A DNA stretch of 12,298 bases from Acidobacteriota bacterium (lineage in GTDB: Bacteria > Acidobacteriota > Holophagae > Thermotomaculales > Thermotomaculaceae): the NCBI GenBank assembly GCA_003650445.1, contig QMQE01000061.1, positions 1 to 12,298 on the forward strand, written 5' to 3'. The translations under genes and the position numbers were made by a program. The notes under the pieces were generated by a model, which searched no databases, was not told the origin of the DNA, and saw only the letters and a program-made list of their open reading frames with translations. Shown here piece by piece: positions 1 through 6,425 of this stretch. The number at the start of each line of letters is the position of its first letter. Within the stretch, counting starts at the first letter, position 1.

Positions 1-1277
1 ACGGTAGCCATTTTTGCTTTTCCTTCCGGCAACGAGAGGGCCAGGGGCTGGGCAGCCCGGGCGGACAGGGAGAATAAGGGCCGGCCATTTTTCAGTTCAG
101 CCTTGAAGTTCCCTCCGATTTTCACCGGCAGGACGTTGGATGGCAGGCCGGGAAAGAATTCGGCAGTTGCCTTTGGGGGGAGGTGCAGGGCATATTGGCC
201 CTTCATTTTCGGCGTCGTTGAAATGCCGGAAATTTTACCGGACAGTGAAACGGTCAAGGGAAGGGGGTTCAGGAGCCGGATTTTCGGTACTGAAACCTGC
301 AGTGAGTCCGGGGTTTTCCCCGTCAGCTGAATGGTGGCTGGCGCGGCGAGTTTCAATTTTTCTGAAACCAGGGAGGAAACGGTCATCGAAAGTGACAGTT
401 GTTCCGGTGTGTTGCCATTGAAAAGCGTGTGTCCATGAGCGTTCAATGTGAGGAAGATATCCCGGAACCGGACTTCAGCACCCCTTGTCCGAATTTCCAG
501 CGAACCACTGACAGGGCGACCCTTTTCCAGTGTAATGGCAGCTTTTCCGGAAAGCGTCCCGGAAACCGACAGAGGGCTTCCCTTGAGGAAATTGCGAAGC
601 CACTTTTTTGATGCGATCTTATCCCAGGAAACATTCACCACCCCGTCCATTACGGGAAGAACAATGCGCCCGTTGGCGAAGAGGGTACCGCCCTCCGGGA
701 AAAGCTGTGCTCCGATACGACACACGCCGCCACTGAACCTGCATTCAACACTTCCCGGAATCAGCAGAGATCCGAAGGGAGTTTTCAAAAACACAAATGC
801 ATTATCCAGAAAAATATCTGGAATCGGTGGCAGTATCGGATTGGCAGTTTCTTTCCCCCTTTTCCTTTTCGTGAAATCCGACAGGGACGGGACCCCGTCG
901 ATCTTGATTTCTCCCCTTCTATTGACTGTTGCATGAACCGTCAGTCCGACAATATGGATACTGTTAATTTCCCCCCGGCGGATGCCCCCGAGGGTATAAA
1001 AGACGTGGATGTCCGGGAGCTTGAGCTTTTTCCCCCCGGTTTTTCCGATTTCAACGCCCCGGAAATGTGCTCCATTAAATCCGACATTCACAATCTGAAA
1101 CCGGTTAAGGGTAAGTCCGAACCCGGCTGCGGTTTCCATTGCTCTTCGTCGAACAGATTTTTCCAGCAAATGCTGTGCTATCGGCATGAATACCAGGAAC
1201 AGAACACAGAACAGAGCCAGTGAAAGAAGAAAATAGGGAGTTCTCTTTTGTATCTTATTCATCCCCTTGTGGTTCAT
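1..1277 (-). CDS. AsmA/YdbH-like membrane-anchored envelope protein, N-terminal part (truncated by window edge)
   Basis: The minus strand is open without a stop from the ATG at 1277 to the left edge, about 425 codons; the C-terminus is outside the window. The protein starts with a short basic stretch and one hydrophobic segment (roughly residues 13-33, core FLLSLALFCVLFLVF). This fits an inner-membrane anchor with the rest in the periplasm. After it come repeated short beta-strand patterns such as FRGVEIG, IHIVGLTV and GEIKIDG, typical of the AsmA/YdbH superfamily of long beta-rich proteins. Known members are implicated in phospholipid transport between the membranes; that role here is inference from fold-like pattern only. 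An in-frame TAA lies just upstream of 1277. A second ATG at 1262 is also possible; neither has a well-spaced ribosome site. The gene is divergent from ahbD. In E. coli ydbH is followed by the lipoprotein gene ynbE; any such partner would lie beyond the left edge. Confidence 0.7.
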   Translation of the reverse strand, partial: MNHKGMNKIQKRTPYFLLSLALFCVLFLVFMPIAQHLLEKSVRRRAMETAAGFGLTLNRFQIVNVGFNGAHFRGVEIGKTGGKKLKLPDIHVFYTLGGIRRGEINSIHIVGLTVHATVNRRGEIKIDGVPSLSDFTKRKRGKETANPILPPIPDIFLDNAFVFLKTPFGSLLIPGSVECRFSGGVCRIGAQLFPEGGTLFANGRIVLPVMDGVVNVSWDKIASKKWLRNFLKGSPLSVSGTLSGKAAITLEKGRPVSGSLEIRTRGAEVRFRDIFLTLNAHGHTLFNGNTPEQLSLSMTVSSLVSEKLKLAAPATIQLTGKTPDSLQVSVPKIRLLNPLPLTVSLSGKISGISTTPKMKGQYALHLPPKATAEFFPGLPSNVLPVKIGGNFKAELKNGRPLFSLSARAAQPLALSLPEGKAKMAT

Positions 1278-1283
1278 ACAGTG

Positions 1284-1312
1284 ATTTTACGCTACGGCTT
1301 GTCTGCTGTCAA
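1284..1312 (-). promoter_or_regulatory. Near-consensus sigma70-type promoter for the AsmA/YdbH-like gene
   Basis: Read on the minus strand, TTGACA (1312-1307) is followed after exactly 17 bases by TAAAAT (1289-1284). The predicted transcription start falls about seven bases further on, at or next to the ATG at 1277. The message would then be leaderless, or have only about 15 leader bases before the ATG at 1262. The -35 box overlaps the dyad GCTGTcaaACAGC (1305-1317), a possible operator. Box match and spacing are seen directly; activity is inferred. Confidence 0.6.
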
Positions 1313-1317
1313 ACAGC
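1305..1317. promoter_or_regulatory. Short dyad overlapping a -35 box (candidate operator)
   Basis: A perfect 5-bp inverted repeat with a 3-base centre, GCTGTcaaACAGC, lies in the divergent gap. It covers the -35 hexamer of the leftward promoter and sits about 35 bases upstream of the proposed rightward ahbD promoter, so a bound protein could affect both genes. No known regulator motif is recognised. Five-base arms can arise by chance, so this is tentative. Confidence 0.3.
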
Positions 1318-1351
1318 TCGGATAGAATTGACGGGTTCGACAGCCCCCGGT

Positions 1352-1381
1352 TTGAACACTTATCCTCCCTCATGCTATGCA
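1352..1381 (+). promoter_or_regulatory. Candidate promoter for ahbD (extended -10)
   Basis: TTGAAC (1352-1357) is followed after 18 bases by TATGCA (1376-1381), preceded by TGC, giving an extended -10 pattern. The start would be near 1388, leaving a leader of about 50 bases before the ATG at 1439. That leader holds a small dyad ACGATgaaATCGT at 1385-1397. The boxes are only fair matches. Confidence 0.35.
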
Positions 1382-1438
1382 GAAACGATGAAATCGTGTA
1401 AGGTAATGCTCGGAAGAAAAATAGAGCCGGAGGATACG

Positions 1439-2497
1439 ATGCGTGGAGAATTGAAGTGGATTGCCTGGGAGACAACGCCGAGATGTAACCTGTCCTGTGT
1501 ACACTGCCGGTCATCCTCGAGCATGCACATGCCGGAGGTGATGGACACAAAACAGGCCTTGTCTGTACTGGACAAGATTGGTGATTTCTGCAGTCCGGTG
1601 GTGGTGCTGTCCGGGGGGGAGCCCCTCCTTCGCAAGGACATTTTCGAGCTGGCACAGTATGGAACTGACAAGGGGTTTCGGATGTGCATGGCAACCAATG
1701 GGACCCTGATCAATGACACTCACTGTGAAAAGATGATCGAAACCGACATAAAGATGGTGTCATTGAGCATAGACGGCAGTACTGCGGAGATTCACGATAA
1801 TTTCCGGAACCACAAGGGCGCATTTACCGGTGTGATGCGGGGGATTGAGTTTCTCAAGAAACACAAGATTCCGTTTCTCATTAACTCATCTTTCACCAAG
1901 CGGAATCAGGCAGATATCGAAAACACCTACAGGCTGGCGAAGGAGCTTGGCGCCACGGCGTGGTATATGTTTATGATTGTACCCACCGGCAGGGGGGAGG
2001 ATGTGATGAATGAACTCATTGACACGAAAGATTACGATGAGATTCTTCGCTGGCATTACCGCATCGAGCAACAGGAAAATGACATCCTGGTACGTCCCAC
2101 CTGTGCCCCGCATTACTACCGGATTTATATTGAGGAGGCGATGAAGGAAGGGAATTCCGCCAAACGCCGGAATCTGACATTCTCCACCGGCGCTAACAAG
2201 GGCTGTGTGGCGGGGCAGACAATCTGTTTGATCCGTTCGGACGGAGAAGTGTTGCCCTGCTCCTATTTCCCGGTGTCCGGAGGAAATATTTTCAAGCAGT
2301 CCATGAAGGAAATCTGGAATTCCAAGCTGTTTCTGGAAATGCGGGATATTGAAGGATACAAGGGCAAATGCGGTGTCTGCGAATACAAAGGGGTTTGCGG
2401 CGGATGCCGCGCCCGGGCCTATGCGATGGAAGGCGACTACCTTGCACCGGAACCTTTCTGTGATTACGAGCCGGGACACCTGAAAGAGAGAAACTGA
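1439..2497 (+). CDS. ahbD: AhbD-type radical SAM/SPASM heme b synthase (Fe-coproporphyrin III decarboxylase)
   Basis: The product is 352 aa. AhbD enzymes remove two carboxyl groups from the propionates of Fe-coproporphyrin III (coproheme) to give heme b, using S-adenosylmethionine radical chemistry, in the cytoplasm and under anaerobic conditions. The radical SAM cluster motif CxxxCxxC is at Cys16, Cys20 and Cys23 (PRCNLSCVHC), and the SAM-binding GGEP follows in VVVLSGGEPLLRKD. The C-terminal third has the many cysteines of a SPASM-type auxiliary cluster domain, including GKCGVCEYKGVCGGCRARA and a last FCDYEP. The stretches VPTGRGED and CAPHYYRI are, from memory, typical of AhbD rather than AhbC or NirJ. 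The start was chosen for GGAGG at 1429-1433, five bases upstream, and because the CxxxC motif then falls at the usual distance. An in-frame extension back to 1220 overlaps the divergent gene and promoters and is not believed. The nearest alternative is another NirJ/AhbC-like radical SAM enzyme. Confidence 0.82.
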   Translation: MRGELKWIAWETTPRCNLSCVHCRSSSSMHMPEVMDTKQALSVLDKIGDFCSPVVVLSGGEPLLRKDIFELAQYGTDKGFRMCMATNGTLINDTHCEKMIETDIKMVSLSIDGSTAEIHDNFRNHKGAFTGVMRGIEFLKKHKIPFLINSSFTKRNQADIENTYRLAKELGATAWYMFMIVPTGRGEDVMNELIDTKDYDEILRWHYRIEQQENDILVRPTCAPHYYRIYIEEAMKEGNSAKRRNLTFSTGANKGCVAGQTICLIRSDGEVLPCSYFPVSGGNIFKQSMKEIWNSKLFLEMRDIEGYKGKCGVCEYKGVCGGCRARAYAMEGDYLAPEPFCDYEPGHLKERN

Positions 2498-2522
2498 CTG
2501 GTTTCCCCTTTTTAGCGATTTT

Positions 2523-2547
2523 ATTGATTTCACTGCATGAAATCGGT
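2523..2547 (+). other. Hairpin-forming dyad just downstream of ahbD
   Basis: GATTTC (2526-2531) and GAAATC (2539-2544) form a perfect 6-bp stem around a 7-base loop, extendable outward to nine pairs by one A-T and two G-T pairs. It lies 25 bases after the ahbD stop. It is AT-rich and no T-run follows, so it is not a clear Rho-independent terminator; it could protect the 3' end of the message or be a weak terminator. Confidence 0.3.
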
Positions 2548-2566
2548 GATATTGTTGTGCCTGTTG

Positions 2567-2593
2567 AAAAAAACTGAAAAACCGTACAAAAAA
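2567..2593. other. Phased A-tracts (probable intrinsic DNA bend)
   Basis: Three A-runs of seven, five and six bases (2567-2573, 2577-2581, 2588-2593) have centres about 9 and 11.5 bases apart, close to the helical repeat. This arrangement is known to bend DNA. It lies about 100-130 bases upstream of the proposed kinase promoter, inside the most AT-rich part of the window. Confidence 0.4.
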
Positions 2594-2621
2594 CATACAT
2601 AAAGAATTAAAACATCGCCTT

Positions 2622-2636
2622 CTTAGTCAAACTAAG
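2622..2636. promoter_or_regulatory. Perfect AT-rich dyad upstream of the histidine kinase gene
   Basis: CTTAGT (2622-2627) and ACTAAG (2631-2636) are exact inverted repeats separated by CAA. A second dyad, AAAACC/GGTTTT (2646-2651 and 2664-2669), follows at once. Both lie about 30-70 bases upstream of the proposed -35 box, a usual place for activator sites. No known binding motif is recognised. Confidence 0.3.
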
Positions 2637-2693
2637 TAATAGATTAAAACCAATGTGTATAAGGGTTTTCCCGTCTTTTATGTTGGAAATATA

Positions 2694-2721
2694 TTGACTG
2701 ATGGTAGAATTTTAGTAAAAT
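2694..2721 (+). promoter_or_regulatory. Candidate sigma70-type promoter of the histidine kinase gene
   Basis: TTGACT (2694-2699) and TAAAAT (2716-2721) are separated by 16 bases, five of six matches to each consensus box. The start is predicted near 2728, so the transcript would have only about 12 bases before the ATG at 2740. No Shine-Dalgarno sequence is seen there. Confidence 0.5.
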
Positions 2722-2739
2722 AGTAAAAACTTGGTTGTT

Positions 2740-5154
2740 ATGGGTCGGTGCATGGGATCAGCAAATAGTATTTTCAAAACGCATTTCATTCTGATTGTTG
2801 TGGTGTTTCACGCATTGATGACAATCAGTGGTTTAGCCTGGGTTTATATCGAATATCAGTCCTGTGCAAGAGATGCTGCCGCAATCCGTATTCAGGATAT
2901 TTCCCGTTGCAAGGGGGAGGCAGAGCGTCATCTCAAGGCCTTTGTTTCCAGTATGGAGAATTCGATAAGCGCTGGGCCGACGGGTGAAATGTCCGAGGAG
3001 AAAGCTGCACAGGCGGTCTGGAATGAAACTTTTGGTGAGAGGGGCTTCCTCTTTCTGTTTTTCCCGGCAAGTGGCAGGCTGGCCGGCCGCTGGCATGGAA
3101 AGGAGCACCTGATTCCAATTACAAAATTGAAAAATCCCTCCGGTCAGGCCTTCCTTAAAAGTCCCTGTCTTCAATCGTTGAAGACCGGAAAAGCCCATTG
3201 GATTGACAACGTTTTTACCGGCTGGGCACCCGGCCACGAAAACTGGTCTTTTTATCTTTCCCCGAATGTCGGGAGCCGAGTTGTGGTCGGTGCGGCTCTG
3301 GATATGGCTGAAACGACCCGTACCGCCGATGCCTATATGGAATTATCCAGGAAACACATCCGGCACTTTGCAATCGGCATGTTGATTGTCTTGCTGGCAA
3401 TGCTGCTGGCAACACTGGCTGTCGCATTTCTTCTGGCACGAAAGATGGGCCGTGAAATCAAAGGCTATGCCGGTTCGCTGAAAATAGCATTGGCAAACGA
3501 AACACCAATAGAGCAGGGAAGCAGTCAGCTTCAGGAATTCAGAAAGCTTGCTGAAGGTACTAATTTATTGCTGGCAGAGAAAAAAGAGACCGCAGAACAA
3601 TACCGAAAGCTCTTTGAAACCAGCGCGGTGTCCATCTGGGTGGAAGATTTTTCGGCTGTCCGGGCTATGCTGGATAAACTGAAGGATGAAGGTGTAGATG
3701 ATCCTGACATCTATTTTAAGGAGAATCCGGAATTTGTAAAGAAGGCTGCCAAGGCGATTCGGATTCTGGATATCAACCGGGAAACCCTGAGAATGTATGA
3801 TGCAAAAAGCAAGGAAGAGCTGCTTTCATCATTGGATGTTGTTTTTTCTGCCCCATCATACCGGGGCTTTGCAAAAATGCTGGCGGCCCTTTTCCGTGGA
3901 GAACGCCTGATTCGGTATGAAGAAGTGAACCGCAAATTGACTGGCCGGGATATTTACGTGCTGATTTCTATCACCGTTGATGAATCAGAAGACTTCAGCC
4001 GTCTGATTGTTTCTCTTGTGGATATTACGGAGCGGAAATTGGCAGAGGAGGCTTTGGCTGAGGAAAAAGACCGACTTGCGGCAACCCTTCATTCCATTGG
4101 AGATGGCGTGTTGGTAATGGATGCAAAAGGCAAAGTGGTGATGATGAATCCGGCAGCAGAGAAGATGACCGGTTATGCGTTTTCGGATGTTTCGGGTTAT
4201 CCCCTGGAGCAGGTGTATCGTATTGTCAGGGTGGGAAATGGGTATGGTGTTGATGAAACCACCCGCATCTTTTTCAAGAGGGAAGATCTTGAAATTGAGG
4301 GAGAGGAGCTGGTTTTGACTTCCGTTGACGGAAAACGGTACATCATTGACGAGACCCGGTCTCCGATCCTTGACAGCCACAGGAAGCCCCGGGGAATGGT
4401 TGTGGTGTTCCGGGACATCACCGGGCTGAAACGGAATCAGGCTCGATTTGCCAGGGCGAAACGGCTGGAATCCCTGGGGCTTCTTGCTGCAGGGATTGCC
4501 CATAATTTCAATAATGTCATGACGGCTGTTTTCGGGAACATCTCTCTGGCAAGGATGCTGTCCGAACCCGGCTCAAAAATTGCGGATAAACTGGGCACAG
4601 CGGAGGATGCGATTGAACGGGCAAGGGAACTGACTTCTCAGCTCATTACCTTCTCCAGGGGTGGGGCACCGGTGGGGAAAGAGGTGGATTTGGCCGCGTT
4701 GATATGGTCCAGTGCGAAGAGGGCGGTTGGGGATGCTGCCACTGAATGGTCGGCAGATATTGCAGATCCCCTCTGGCCGGTGAAGGTGGATGATTCACAG
4801 TTTGTTCATGTAGTGGACAACCTGGTGAAAAATGCAGTGGAGTCCATGGATGGTGGCGGCAAACTGGAGATCAAAATCGAAAACGTTCAGATAGGAAAGG
4901 GTGATCCCCTGGTGGATCCCGGGAATTACGTAAGACTGTTTTTTTCCGATGTCGGATGCGGCATTCCCCTGCAACATCTGGATCGGATATTTGATCCCTA
5001 TTTCACAACCAGAGATGGTGCCCAGGGACTGGGTCTGTCCATTGCCTATGGGATTGTCAAGCGTCATGACGGCCATATCCGAGTCGAATCAGAGCCGGGT
5101 AAGGGCAGCCGCTTTGAAGTCCTCCTCCCCGCCATCCCACCAGAGCAGAAATAG
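2740..5154 (+). CDS. Membrane sensor histidine kinase (Cache-PAS-PAS-HisKA-HATPase), no receiver domain
   Basis: About 804 aa. TM1 is at roughly residues 15-37, followed by a periplasmic region of about 170 residues resembling a single Cache sensor domain (GFLFLFFPASGRLAG, then WIDNVF and SRVVVGAAL). TM2 is at about 209-233. A first PAS is at about 288-430 (IWVEDFSAV, ending VDITERK) and a second PAS/PAC at about 445-565 (HSIGDGVLVMDAKGKVVMMN, ending FRDITG). The phosphoacceptor motif GIAHNFNNVMT puts the histidine near residue 588. It belongs to the HDFNN type but with Asn in place of the usual Asp after His. The ATP-binding domain shows an N-box (VDNLVKNAVESM), G1 (DVGCGIP), F-box (DPYFTT) and G2 (GAQGLGLS). 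It should autophosphorylate in response to a periplasmic ligand and PAS signals. No receiver domain is fused and no response regulator gene is in the window, so its partner and signal are unknown. Start choice is uncertain: TTG 2731, ATG 2740 and ATG 2752 are all possible. Confidence 0.88.
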   Translation: MGRCMGSANSIFKTHFILIVVVFHALMTISGLAWVYIEYQSCARDAAAIRIQDISRCKGEAERHLKAFVSSMENSISAGPTGEMSEEKAAQAVWNETFGERGFLFLFFPASGRLAGRWHGKEHLIPITKLKNPSGQAFLKSPCLQSLKTGKAHWIDNVFTGWAPGHENWSFYLSPNVGSRVVVGAALDMAETTRTADAYMELSRKHIRHFAIGMLIVLLAMLLATLAVAFLLARKMGREIKGYAGSLKIALANETPIEQGSSQLQEFRKLAEGTNLLLAEKKETAEQYRKLFETSAVSIWVEDFSAVRAMLDKLKDEGVDDPDIYFKENPEFVKKAAKAIRILDINRETLRMYDAKSKEELLSSLDVVFSAPSYRGFAKMLAALFRGERLIRYEEVNRKLTGRDIYVLISITVDESEDFSRLIVSLVDITERKLAEEALAEEKDRLAATLHSIGDGVLVMDAKGKVVMMNPAAEKMTGYAFSDVSGYPLEQVYRIVRVGNGYGVDETTRIFFKREDLEIEGEELVLTSVDGKRYIIDETRSPILDSHRKPRGMVVVFRDITGLKRNQARFARAKRLESLGLLAAGIAHNFNNVMTAVFGNISLARMLSEPGSKIADKLGTAEDAIERARELTSQLITFSRGGAPVGKEVDLAALIWSSAKRAVGDAATEWSADIADPLWPVKVDDSQFVHVVDNLVKNAVESMDGGGKLEIKIENVQIGKGDPLVDPGNYVRLFFSDVGCGIPLQHLDRIFDPYFTTRDGAQGLGLSIAYGIVKRHDGHIRVESEPGKGSRFEVLLPAIPPEQK

Positions 5155-5164
5155 AGTAGGAAAA

Positions 5165-5278
5165 GTGAATGTGCGAGTGCGAGTGAATTGAAGAGAGATT
5201 GGAGCAGATAAGTTTGAGCCTGAGCAAAGGCAGAGAATCAGCCACTCTGATTTTTCCCACATCCACTTGCACATTCAC
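5165..5278. repeat. Long imperfect inverted repeat between the kinase and hemE
   Basis: The left arm GTGAATGTGCGAGTG (5165-5179) pairs with the right arm CACTTGCACATTCAC (5264-5278) over 15 positions with a single G-T pair. A further GTG/CAC triplet pairs inward (5183-5185 with 5258-5260). The centre is about 70 bases and holds smaller hairpins. The left arm also has tandem GTGCGA-like units. There are no clear target duplications. It could be a degenerate intergenic repeat, a REP- or MITE-like relic, or a structured 3' untranslated region. Confidence 0.5.
5233..5255 (+). terminator. Weak terminator-like hairpin after the histidine kinase gene
   Basis: AATCAG (5236-5241) and CTGATT (5247-5252) form a 6-bp stem with a 5-base loop, extendable by up to three weaker pairs (5233-5235 with 5253-5255), and the downstream arm runs into TTTTT (5251-5255). 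The stem is AT-rich, so termination may be partial. It would separate kinase transcription from the heme operon. Confidence 0.35.
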
Positions 5279-5300
5279 ACGCACAATCCCTGCGCTGGTG

Positions 5301-5326
5301 CCGGAATACCGGATTGCTCATTCCGG
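5301..5326. promoter_or_regulatory. 7-bp dyad upstream of hemE (candidate operator or leader hairpin)
   Basis: CCGGAAT (5301-5307) and ATTCCGG (5320-5326) are perfect inverted repeats around a 12-base centre that contains a further CCGG. It is 61 bases upstream of the hemE start. CATAAT follows at 5329-5334 but has no good -35 partner, so no convincing hemE promoter could be placed. An 8-base direct repeat TGATACAG (5342-5349, 5370-5377) also lies here, the second copy merging into the ribosome site. Confidence 0.35.
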
Positions 5327-5387
5327 TTCATAATGGTAAGCTGATACAGCGCTTAAACGTGCAATGAATTGATACAGGAGTTGTGTT

Positions 5388-6425
5388 ATGGATAAGCCGT
5401 TGTTGAATGCCCTTCAGGGGAAGCAGCCGGAGGTACCCCCGGTATGGATCATGCGTCAGGCAGGCCGGTTTCTGCCCGAATACAGGGCTATCCGGGCGGA
5501 GAATTCGTTTCTGGATATGTGCAAAACACCGGAATTGGCGACTGAAGTTACCCTCCTTCCGGTGGAAAAGTTTGATATGGACGGGGCAATCCTGTTTTCT
5601 GATATTCTGATTTTCAGTGAACCGATGGGGATGAATCTGGAGTTTATTGAAGGCCGAGGGCCGGTGTTCCACAATCCGGTTCGGACACGTGAAGACGTGG
5701 AGGCATTGAAGACAGAAGGGGTTGCGGGGGAAGTGGGATTTGTTTATGAAACCCTGGGCAGCTTGTCAAAATACCTTCCCGAAAGCAAAACGCTGATCGG
5801 CTTTGCCGGGGCGCCGTTTACCCTTGCCTGCTACATGGTGGAGGGAGGCGCTTCCCGGAATTACACCTACCTGAAAGCGATGATGTACAACGATGAGCGG
5901 AGTTTCCACCTTCTGATGGAAAAACTGTCCACAGTGCTGGAGGGCTATCTTTCTTCGCAGATCCAGGCCGGTGCAGAGGTGATCCAACTCTTTGACACCT
6001 TCGGGGGTGTACTGTCCTGCTTTGACTATGAACGATATGTTTTTCCCTATGTGAAACGCATTTTCAACACACTGAAGGGACAGTTTCCCGGAACGCCTTT
6101 GATTTATTTTGCCAAAAACGGTTTCAGCTTTTTTCCGTTACTTCAGGAACTGAAAGCGGATTGTCTCGGCGTAGACTGGTCCGTGTCGTTGGCTGATGCG
6201 GCGGAGCGTTCTGGAAATCGCTTCATCCTTCAGGGGAATATGGACCCGGTGGTGCTTTTCGGCGGCAGTGATGTCATTGAACGGGAGGCAAAGCGGGTCA
6301 TTGAAGAGGGCAGGAAAATCAAGGGGCATGTGTTTAACCTGGGTCACGGAATTCTACCTGAAACGCCTGTGGACAGTGTTCGGACACTGCTTGAGGTGAT
6401 CCGGTGCAGTCAACCGTTGTCTTAG
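5388..6425 (+). CDS. hemE: Uroporphyrinogen III decarboxylase
   Basis: 345 aa, the usual length. HemE removes the four acetate carboxyl groups of uroporphyrinogen III to give coproporphyrinogen III in the cytoplasm, without a cofactor. The signature IMRQAGRFLPEYR (Arg23 and Arg27) is near the N-terminus. The substrate-binding aspartate is Asp72 in LFSDIL, the conserved tyrosine is Tyr149 in ACYMVEGG, and the conserved histidine is His320 in NLGHGILPETP. CAGGAG at 5375-5380 lies seven bases before the ATG. It is the first gene of the heme operon and its last 22 bases overlap the start of hemH. The product is the branch point for the protoporphyrin route (via HemF/HemN) and the coproporphyrin route (via oxidation first). 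Confidence 0.98.
   Translation: MDKPLLNALQGKQPEVPPVWIMRQAGRFLPEYRAIRAENSFLDMCKTPELATEVTLLPVEKFDMDGAILFSDILIFSEPMGMNLEFIEGRGPVFHNPVRTREDVEALKTEGVAGEVGFVYETLGSLSKYLPESKTLIGFAGAPFTLACYMVEGGASRNYTYLKAMMYNDERSFHLLMEKLSTVLEGYLSSQIQAGAEVIQLFDTFGGVLSCFDYERYVFPYVKRIFNTLKGQFPGTPLIYFAKNGFSFFPLLQELKADCLGVDWSVSLADAAERSGNRFILQGNMDPVVLFGGSDVIEREAKRVIEEGRKIKGHVFNLGHGILPETPVDSVRTLLEVIRCSQPLS

Noticed and set aside
448..1223. Plus-strand open frames at 448-936 and 933-1223
   Set aside because: They lie opposite a continuous minus-strand coding frame with a membrane anchor and family-like pattern, and show no recognisable domain themselves.
1220..1438. N-terminal extension of the radical SAM frame back to 1220
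   Set aside because: It overlaps the divergent gene and both promoters, has no family similarity, and the ATG at 1439 has a well-spaced GGAGG.
5165..5278. The inverted repeat as a CRISPR or insertion sequence
   Set aside because: There is only one pair of arms, no regular spacers, no transposase and no target duplication.
5057..5284. Minus-strand frame over the kinase 3' end and the inverted repeat
   Set aside because: The His/Ser-rich peptide comes from the GTGCGA-type repeat units and has no domain or ribosome site.
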